DNA from: JADGGM01 sp035277485
GTDB taxonomy: Bacteria; Gemmatimonadota; Gemmatimonadetes; Gemmatimonadales; Gemmatimonadaceae
Length of the DNA: 11,438 nucleotides
Reading direction: 5' to 3'
Assembly (NCBI GenBank): GCA_035277485.1
Contig: DATEKK010000251.1
Span: 1-11,438, forward strand
The notes under the pieces are model-generated. The model had not been told where the DNA came from. It did no database searches and saw nothing but the letters and a program-made list of their open reading frames with translations. Shown piece by piece: positions 7,229 through 11,438 of the stretch; the stretch's first letter is position 1, and each line of letters starts with the position of its first letter. The position numbers were made by a program, and so were the translations under genes.

Positions 7229-7909
7229 ATGGAGGCATTCCCTTCCTGGGCGACCGGGCGCATGGACCTGACGACGTGGATTCTTGTCGGATGCGCCATC
7301 CTGGCGCTCGTCATCGCGACGTTCTTAATCCGCCGCAAGCGCGCAGCGCATCGCATCGAGTCGCTGCCACCCCTCGTGTTCGAGGTGCACGATCGACGCG
7401 AGCCATTGCTCAGGCCCGCGGCGTTTCGCGTCGCAGAACCCGTGCACGTGTACGCGCCGTCCCCCGCGCCCGAACCGGTGCGCACGTACGAGCCGCCGCC
7501 ACCGGAGCCGTGGCCTTATGCGCCGGCGGACGGCCGCACCGTCGAAATGCCGCGCGGCGGTGTCACGCCTAACGGATATCTGCCGGGACGGCTCGAGATC
7601 ACCGGCGGTCCGCACCGCGGCGAGGCGATTCGCTTTCCGCGCCTCGATGGTGCGAGTGGTGCGGATTACACGCTCGGACGCGGCGAAGGTCCGCCGCGCA
7701 CGCACATCCGCCTGCCGGTGACCACCGTGAGCCGCCAACAGGCGCGGCTCCGCTACGAGGGCGGCCGCTGGAAGCTCATCAACCTGTCGCAGACCAATCC
7801 AACCGCGGTGAACGGCCAGGTGCTGCACACGCCCGAGGGCGTGCGCTGGCTGCAGGACGGCGACACGGTGGAGATGGGAGAGCTGGTGCTACGCTTCCGG
7901 TCGAGCTGA
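7229..7909 (+). CDS. Membrane-anchored FHA-domain protein
   Basis: This 226-residue protein has one N-terminal transmembrane helix (about 16-34, TWILVGCAILALVIATFLI, then RRKR, so the rest is cytoplasmic), a Pro-rich linker (about 45-115) and a C-terminal FHA domain (about 120-225). FHA landmarks: GR (150-151), SRQQA (168-172), TN (189-190) and NG (195-196). FHA domains bind phosphothreonine peptides and usually report Ser/Thr kinase signalling. The Arg and Ser that contact phosphate are kept, but the usual His of S-R-x-H is Gln171. ATG 7262 (MDLTTWILV) is an equally plausible start; neither has a convincing ribosome-binding site. No kinase or phosphatase gene is in the window. It ends 15 bp before the convergent cox-type operon, with a heptamer in between. 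One further copy in the gene encodes Thr-Pro-Asn at 7567. Confidence 0.87.
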   Translation: MEAFPSWATGRMDLTTWILVGCAILALVIATFLIRRKRAAHRIESLPPLVFEVHDRREPLLRPAAFRVAEPVHVYAPSPAPEPVRTYEPPPPEPWPYAPADGRTVEMPRGGVTPNGYLPGRLEITGGPHRGEAIRFPRLDGASGADYTLGRGEGPPRTHIRLPVTTVSRQQARLRYEGGRWKLINLSQTNPTAVNGQVLHTPEGVRWLQDGDTVEMGELVLRFRSS

Positions 7910-7924
7910 TCGTTAGGCGAACGC

Positions 7925-8329
7925 TCAGACGACTTCGTGACGCTCCCGCGCGGCGAAGTGCTTGATCAGCCACGCCAGCGCGAGCACAGGGAGCACGACG
8001 AAGAGCAGCACCTTGAACAACATCGCGCCTATCGACAGCACCGTCCCGAGAACGGCGAACACGATGCCCAGCACGGCCGCGGCCGCGATGAGGAGCAATA
8101 AAATCGGCAAGCCGAGCACGGCGAGCACCACGAGCACCGGCACGGCGAGGACGGCCAGGATGAGGACAGCGGGCAGACCGATGACAGCAAGAATGACGGC
8201 CGCCGGCACGAGCAGCACCAGCCCGACGATTGTGCCGAACAACACCTTCAAGACACCCATTGTGATTCGCGCTCCCAAGCGCGTGTTCGAGACACCATTC
8301 CGTACGCGCGCGGCAGGCGGATGTTTCAT
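7925..8329 (-). CDS. Very hydrophobic small membrane protein at end of cox-type operon
   Basis: I do not recognise this protein. From ATG 8329 it has 134 residues; a GTG at 8341 would overlap the mocA-like stop as GTGA, and an ATG at 8260 would give 111 residues starting MGVLKVLFGTIVG. I favour an upstream start because every other junction in this operon is nearly gapless, but the 8260 start has a weak GGGAG 11 nt upstream and a natural-looking beginning. From residue MGV onward it is almost continuous Leu/Val/Ala/Ile for about 95 residues with a repeated 'VLAV-G/V-LP/PV' rhythm (AVIGLPAVLILAVLAVPVL), enough for three or four short membrane segments, then a charged tail IKHFAARERHEVV. The position suggests a link to maturation or membrane attachment of a molybdoenzyme, but that is inferred from neighbours only. 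Confidence 0.65.
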   Translation of the reverse strand: MKHPPAARVRNGVSNTRLGARITMGVLKVLFGTIVGLVLLVPAAVILAVIGLPAVLILAVLAVPVLVVLAVLGLPILLLLIAAAAVLGIVFAVLGTVLSIGAMLFKVLLFVVLPVLALAWLIKHFAARERHEVV

Positions 8330-8337
8330 CTCGACGT

Positions 8338-8952
8338 TCACTGCTCTCCTGCGCGTCCGCCGAGGAAGCGGGTGACCGCGTCGAGCGAGGCACGGTCGTC
8401 CACGTCGAGCGGCATGTCTGCGTCCACGTCCACGAGCGTCACGCGATCCGGAGAGCGGGCGATGATCTCGCGAGCACCGTGGTCGCCGCCAACCGCGCGG
8501 AGCTCCGGGAACAGCGACGCGGCGAAGAGCACGGGATTGCCGCGTACGCCGCGATAGAGCGGCGCCACGATCGGCATGCGCCGTTCGTGCCATGCGTCGA
8601 TGAGTTTGTCGATCACTGCTGTCGACACGGTGGGCTGATCGCCCAGCGCGATGATCGCGCCCGTGACGGCGGCGGGCAGCGCGGCGATGCCGGCCTCGAG
8701 CGACGCGCCGAGTCCGCGCGAAAAATGGGGATTCTCGACGAGGCGGATCCGCAGATTCGCGAGCGCGTCGTGCACCGCATCGCGCTCGTGTCCGGTGACC
8801 ACGACGACCTCATCAATGCGTGCGGCAAGCATGCGCTCGACGGTCCAGCGGACGACGGGTTTTCCGGCGGCGGACGCGACGAGCTTCTGTACGCCGCGGC
8901 CGTCGCCGAAGCGGCGCGAGGCGCCCGCGGCCAGCACGACGCCGGCGATCAT
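8338..8952 (-). CDS. mocA: MocA-type molybdenum cofactor cytidylyltransferase (NTP_transf_3)
   Basis: This 204-residue MobA-like nucleotidyltransferase has the N-terminal LAAGASRRFG (7-16) with a following Lys (K23) typical of the nucleotide-binding loop; ALGDQP (102-107) carries the metal-binding Asp105; GVRGNPVLF (135-143) is the family's substrate-side loop, and DVDADMPLDVDD (175-186) is the late acidic motif. In this family MocA/CoxMoCo joins CMP from CTP to molybdopterin, making the cytosine dinucleotide cofactor used by xanthine-oxidase-type enzymes such as CO dehydrogenase; MobA makes the guanine form. The XdhC neighbour argues for the cytidylyltransferase, so I give mocA with moderate confidence. 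Its ATG lies 3 nt after the xdhC-like TAA. It has no Shine-Dalgarno, so it probably relies on coupling. Confidence 0.87.
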   Translation of the reverse strand: MIAGVVLAAGASRRFGDGRGVQKLVASAAGKPVVRWTVERMLAARIDEVVVVTGHERDAVHDALANLRIRLVENPHFSRGLGASLEAGIAALPAAVTGAIIALGDQPTVSTAVIDKLIDAWHERRMPIVAPLYRGVRGNPVLFAASLFPELRAVGGDHGAREIIARSPDRVTLVDVDADMPLDVDDRASLDAVTRFLGGRAGEQ

Positions 8953-8955
8953 CCG

Positions 8956-10080
8956 TTAGGCATTCGGACCGGCGGGTTCCGCGCGGCGCAGCGCGGTGCC
9001 CGGCCGGCCGTTGCGGACAGCCACGGCTTCGGCCAGCGCCGCGAGGGCGATCTCGGCCGCGGTCCGGGCGCCGATGTCGAGGCCCACGGGCACGTGTACG
9101 CGCGCGAGCGATTCCGCGTCGAATCCGTCGGCGGCGAGAAACTCGAGCAGCGCGCGGCCGCGGCGCCGGTTGCCTAACAGACCGATGTACGCGGGGTGCT
9201 GCGCGAGCACCGCGCGCAGCACCGGCAGCTCGAACTTGTAGTCGTGCGCCACCACGATCACGATCGTCGACGCGTCGTAGCGCAGCTGTTCCGCGATCTC
9301 GCCGAGCGCGCCGATGCGAATCTCGTCGGCGTGTGGAAAGCGGTCGCGGGTGGCGTAGCGCTCGCGCGCGTCGGCAACGATCACGGTCCAGCCGAGCTCC
9401 TTGGCGAACGCGACGAGGGGCATCGCGACCTGTCCGGCGCCGAAGAGCACGAGTGTGGTCGCGGGACCATGCAACTCGAGGAACAGGGTGGCGCGATGGC
9501 CACGGACATCGACCTCGACCGTGCGGGACGCCGCGTGGGCGATCGTGTCGAGGGCCTGCGCGGCGGCGGCGTCGTCGAGGACCGCATCGCCCAACGTGCC
9601 GGCGGTGGTGCCATCCTCGCGCACCACGAGGCGGCGCGGCGCCGCGGCGGCGCCGCCGCCTAACGGAACCACGGCCACCGCGCGCCGGCCGGCGTGCGTC
9701 TCGGCGCGAATCACGTCGTACGCCTGAACCACGGGATCCGCCTCGCTGTCGAGCCGCACCGGCTCGACGAGCACGTCCACGGTGCCGCCGCAGGTGAGGC
9801 CCAGGTCCCAGGCTTCTTCATCGCCTAACGACAGGGAGAGCAGCGTCGAGGTGGCCGAGCGGAGCACCGCGTCCGATTCGGCCACCACCTGCGCATCCAC
9901 GCAGCCGCCGATGGTCACCGAGCCCCGAATGCGACCGTCCTCGCCCACCCACATCTTGGCGCCTTCTTTTTTCGGGGTCGTGCCTTTGGTGGACACGAGG
10001 GTCGCCATGGCTACGCGCCGCTCGCGCCGCTTGAGCTCGTCGAGCTGGTCGAAGGTCTCCTGCAGATCGGATGGTTTCAT
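8956..10080 (-). CDS. XdhC/CoxF-family molybdenum cofactor delivery and insertion factor
   Basis: This 374-residue protein has the XdhC_CoxI N-terminal domain (about 10-110) with GTTPKKEGAKMWV (33-45), GSVTIGGCVDAQV (53-65) and CGGTVDVLVEP (97-107), and an XdhC_C Rossmann domain (about 207-350) starting LVLFGAGQVAMPLVAFA with a GxGxxA-like dinucleotide fold, then IGLLGNRRR (299-307). Known members bind the sulfurated molybdenum cofactor and insert it into xanthine dehydrogenase or CO dehydrogenase. ATG 10080 is set by an ATGA overlap with the upstream coxE-like stop; the longer open frame to about 10602 is coxE shadow. The domains are joined by a Gly/Ala linker coded by very GC-rich DNA with a 16-bp palindrome at 9644-9659. 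Three TTA-GGC heptamers (9172, 9658, 9823) lie in the gene and its TAA stop lies in a fourth copy. Confidence 0.92.
   Translation of the reverse strand: MKPSDLQETFDQLDELKRRERRVAMATLVSTKGTTPKKEGAKMWVGEDGRIRGSVTIGGCVDAQVVAESDAVLRSATSTLLSLSLGDEEAWDLGLTCGGTVDVLVEPVRLDSEADPVVQAYDVIRAETHAGRRAVAVVPLGGGAAAAPRRLVVREDGTTAGTLGDAVLDDAAAAQALDTIAHAASRTVEVDVRGHRATLFLELHGPATTLVLFGAGQVAMPLVAFAKELGWTVIVADARERYATRDRFPHADEIRIGALGEIAEQLRYDASTIVIVVAHDYKFELPVLRAVLAQHPAYIGLLGNRRRGRALLEFLAADGFDAESLARVHVPVGLDIGARTAAEIALAALAEAVAVRNGRPGTALRRAEPAGPNA
9644..9659. repeat. 16-bp perfect GC palindrome in the XdhC linker
   Basis: GCGGCGGCGCCGCCGC is its own reverse complement and overlaps the GCCTAACG copy that starts at 9658. 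It codes for Gly/Ala residues of the interdomain linker, so codon composition alone may explain it; it could still form a stable hairpin. Confidence 0.6.
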
Positions 10081-11210
10081 GGCGTGAGGTGCCGGACGAG
10101 GGACTCGAGGCTGGCGACGTCGTGAGCCGGGTGAAACAGGTCCACGTGCGGCAGCGCGGCGCGGAGCGCGCGCGTGAGCGGCTGGTATCCCGGCGAACCG
10201 AGGAGCGGATTGAGCCAGATCACACGGCCGGCGCGGCGGCGCAGCCGCGCGAGTGCGTCGCCTAACAGCGCGGGATCGCCGGTGTCCCATCCGTCGCTCA
10301 GCACGATGACCGTCGTCCGGCGATCGATCCAGGCGCGCCTCTCGCGCTCGATCCGATCGAGATTCACGCCGATGCGGGTGCCGCCGGAAAAGTCGCGTAC
10401 GTGTCGCGCGAGGGCATCGAGCGCGGCACCGTACTCCGGCTGGCGGAGCAATCGGGTAACGCGGCTCAACCGCGTCGCGAACAGAAAGGTTTCCACACGA
10501 GCGAAGCTGCACGCAAGCGCGTACAGCAACTGCAGCAGGAACCGCGCGTAGAGGTCCATCGAGCCCGAGACGTCGCACACGACGAGCAGCTTGGTCCGGC
10601 ACGGCCGGCGCTCCCGATACGCGAGGGTCGCCGTCGCGCCGCCGGTCTCGAGCATGCGGCGCATCGTCCGGCGGATGTGTACGCGCGCGCCGCGTGTCGC
10701 GGGCCTAACGCGTCGGCTGGGCCGCGTGGCCAATCGACGCGCCATGCGCCGCGCGATGCGCGTCAGCGACTCCAGATCAGCCGCGTCGAGGTCGCGGGGG
10801 TCGCGCCCGCGTCGCGGTTCGTTCTCGCTGGGGCGCGGCACGGAGGTCCACGGGTCCGGCTCCTCGCGCCCCGTCACCTTCAGCCATCGCTCGAGCATCG
10901 CCGGCGGCCGGCGGCGGAGAAGGCCCGGCACCGGTACGCCGGGGGAGCGGCGGTTTCCATGAGGCAAGGCCGTTCCACCCCCGGAAAAGGTGCGCTCGAA
11001 CTCGTCATCGAATGCCGCCACATCTTCGACGCGCGTGACCAGGAGCGTGCGCAGCGCGATTCGCACCTCGTCGCGATCGCCCAAGTCGACACACTCGAGC
11101 ACGCGTGCCGCATCCGCGCCGTGGGCGGGCGGCACGGGTATGCCGCGGCTGCGGAGACCGCGGCAAAACCGCACCACCAGATCAACGAGACTCTGCGATG
11201 GCGACGCCAT
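10077..11210 (-). CDS. coxE: CoxE-type von Willebrand factor A domain protein
   Basis: This 377-residue protein has an alpha-helical N-terminal half and a VWA domain from about 205 to 375. The metal-ion-dependent adhesion site is complete: DVSGSMD (213-219), Thr278 in GGTRIG and Asp306 in LSDGWDTGD. This is the VWA_CoxE layout (DUF58/VWA proteins found with MoxR ATPases). In CO dehydrogenase clusters CoxD (MoxR-type AAA+) and CoxE act together in maturing the Mo/Cu active site, in the cytoplasm or at the inner membrane. Start ATG 11210 overlaps the upstream MoxR stop as TAATG, and the stop overlaps the xdhC-like start as ATGA, so it is coupled on both sides. The middle (about 125-180) is unusually Arg/Pro rich. 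Heptamers at 10260 (Leu-Leu-Gly) and 10703 (Val-Arg). Family call is firm; the coxE symbol assumes a CO-dehydrogenase-like client. Confidence 0.88.
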   Translation of the reverse strand: MASPSQSLVDLVVRFCRGLRSRGIPVPPAHGADAARVLECVDLGDRDEVRIALRTLLVTRVEDVAAFDDEFERTFSGGGTALPHGNRRSPGVPVPGLLRRRPPAMLERWLKVTGREEPDPWTSVPRPSENEPRRGRDPRDLDAADLESLTRIARRMARRLATRPSRRVRPATRGARVHIRRTMRRMLETGGATATLAYRERRPCRTKLLVVCDVSGSMDLYARFLLQLLYALACSFARVETFLFATRLSRVTRLLRQPEYGAALDALARHVRDFSGGTRIGVNLDRIERERRAWIDRRTTVIVLSDGWDTGDPALLGDALARLRRRAGRVIWLNPLLGSPGYQPLTRALRAALPHVDLFHPAHDVASLESLVRHLTP

Positions 11211-11438
11211 TAGCCCGCGACCGATGTCATGGCTTCGAGGCGCCCCGCGTCCAGTGCCGAATCGACCATGCGGAGGTCGGATTCGTCCTTGAGGACGCAG
11301 CCCAGCGTCTCACGCACGATCGCTTCATCCAGGTGCGTCGCATGCAACACGACGAGCGCCGCCGCCCAGTCGAGTGTTTCTGCTACGCCCGGCGTCTTTG
11401 CCAGTGAGAGCCGACGCAGAGATTGCACGAACGCGGTA
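11210..11438 (-). CDS. MoxR/CoxD-type AAA+ ATPase, C-terminal fragment (cut by window edge)
   Basis: Only the last 75 or so residues are in the window; the frame is open to the right edge, reading ...TAFVQSLRRLSLAKTPGVAETLDWAAAL... The pattern VQxLRxLxLxKxPGVAETLDWAxAL is the C-terminal lid region of MoxR AAA+ ATPases found next to CoxE; the Walker motifs would lie further right. In cox clusters this ATPase (CoxD) is a chaperone needed for sulfurating and metallating the active site together with CoxE. Its TAA stop shares one base with the coxE-like ATG (TAATG). The apparent start at 11428 is an internal GTG codon. Identification rests on a short fragment plus the neighbour. Confidence 0.8.
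   Translation of the reverse strand, partial: TAFVQSLRRLSLAKTPGVAETLDWAAALVVLHATHLDEAIVRETLGCVLKDESDLRMVDSALDAGRLEAMTSVAG

Larger units (their letters stand above)
35..10709. repeat. Dispersed heptamer family GCCTAAC / GTTAGGC (18 copies)
   Basis: Copies start at 35, 665, 1239, 1529, 1858, 2133, 3913, 4657, 5218, 5986, 7567, 7912, 8955, 9172, 9658, 9823, 10260 and 10703. Fifteen extend to the octamer GCCTAACG/CGTTAGGC; those at 5218, 9172 and 10260 do not. Both orientations occur and almost every gene has at least one. Within genes ten copies are read as TTA-GGC (Leu-Gly), three as Thr-Pro-Asn, two as Val-Arg, and two contain a stop codon; one (7912) is intergenic. With three A/T bases in a GC-rich background only about one copy would be expected by a rough composition estimate. 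Function is unknown. Confidence 0.85.

Noticed and set aside
9631..9664. GC-only block in the XdhC-like gene as a terminator or attachment site
   Set aside because: It is in frame within an interdomain Gly/Ala linker; codon composition explains it well enough.
10081..10602. N-terminal extension of the XdhC-like protein to about 548 residues
   Set aside because: The extra residues are a shadow of the coxE-like gene; ATG 10080 forms an ATGA overlap and begins the conserved XdhC domain.
35..10709. Reading the GCCTAAC copies as a CRISPR or transposon-end repeat
   Set aside because: Copies are only 7-8 bp, irregularly spaced (about 165 to 1,780 bp), in both orientations and embedded in intact genes, so they are neither array repeats nor element ends.

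Overview
The window is GC-rich, densely packed bacterial chromosomal DNA with no rRNA, tRNA, CRISPR array, transposase or phage gene that I can see. Gene content (DnaE2, a CO-dehydrogenase-type molybdoenzyme maturation operon, a eukaryote-like SET methyltransferase, an FHA protein) fits a free-living soil-type bacterium. A heptamer, GCCTAAC/GTTAGGC, is scattered through almost every gene (18 copies). Together with the gene mix this makes me suspect Gemmatimonadota, but that is pattern memory, not proof; Acidobacteriota or another high-GC phylum is possible.

Layout. (1) 3-1862, plus strand: the C-terminal part of error-prone polymerase DnaE2, cut by the left edge. (2) 1890-3296: two exported proteins of unknown function, transcribed divergently from a 345-bp gap that holds a strong hairpin. 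The first is tail-to-tail with dnaE2 across a GC hairpin. (3) 3316-7009, minus strand: an uncharacterised soluble protein, an MsbA-type ABC exporter, a compact SET-domain lysine methyltransferase with a post-SET zinc motif, and a class I SAM methyltransferase whose GTG start overlaps the SET stop (GTGA). (4) 7229-7909, plus strand: a membrane-anchored FHA-domain protein. (5) 7925-11438, minus strand, read right to left: MoxR-type AAA+ ATPase (C-terminus only), CoxE-type VWA protein, XdhC/CoxF-type factor, MocA-type molybdenum cofactor cytidylyltransferase and a very hydrophobic membrane protein. Junctions are TAATG, ATGA, a 3-nt gap, and a possible GTGA, so this is a tightly coupled operon.

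How the genes work together. Block 5 is the accessory half of a cox-like (aerobic CO dehydrogenase or related xanthine-oxidase-family) locus: MocA makes the cytidylated molybdenum cofactor, XdhC-type proteins bind and hand it over, and the MoxR/CoxE pair remodels the enzyme to insert or sulfurate the metal centre. The structural genes would be expected to the right of the window. dnaE2 normally works with ImuA/ImuB in SOS mutagenesis; these would be expected to the left. The ABC-SET-methyltransferase run is less readable as a pathway.

Most worth a second look: the heptamer family, the coupled SET/methyltransferase pair, the heptanucleotide tract inside dnaE2, and the unrecognised hydrophobic protein at the end of the cox-type operon. 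I did not find a clear new defence or mobile system.
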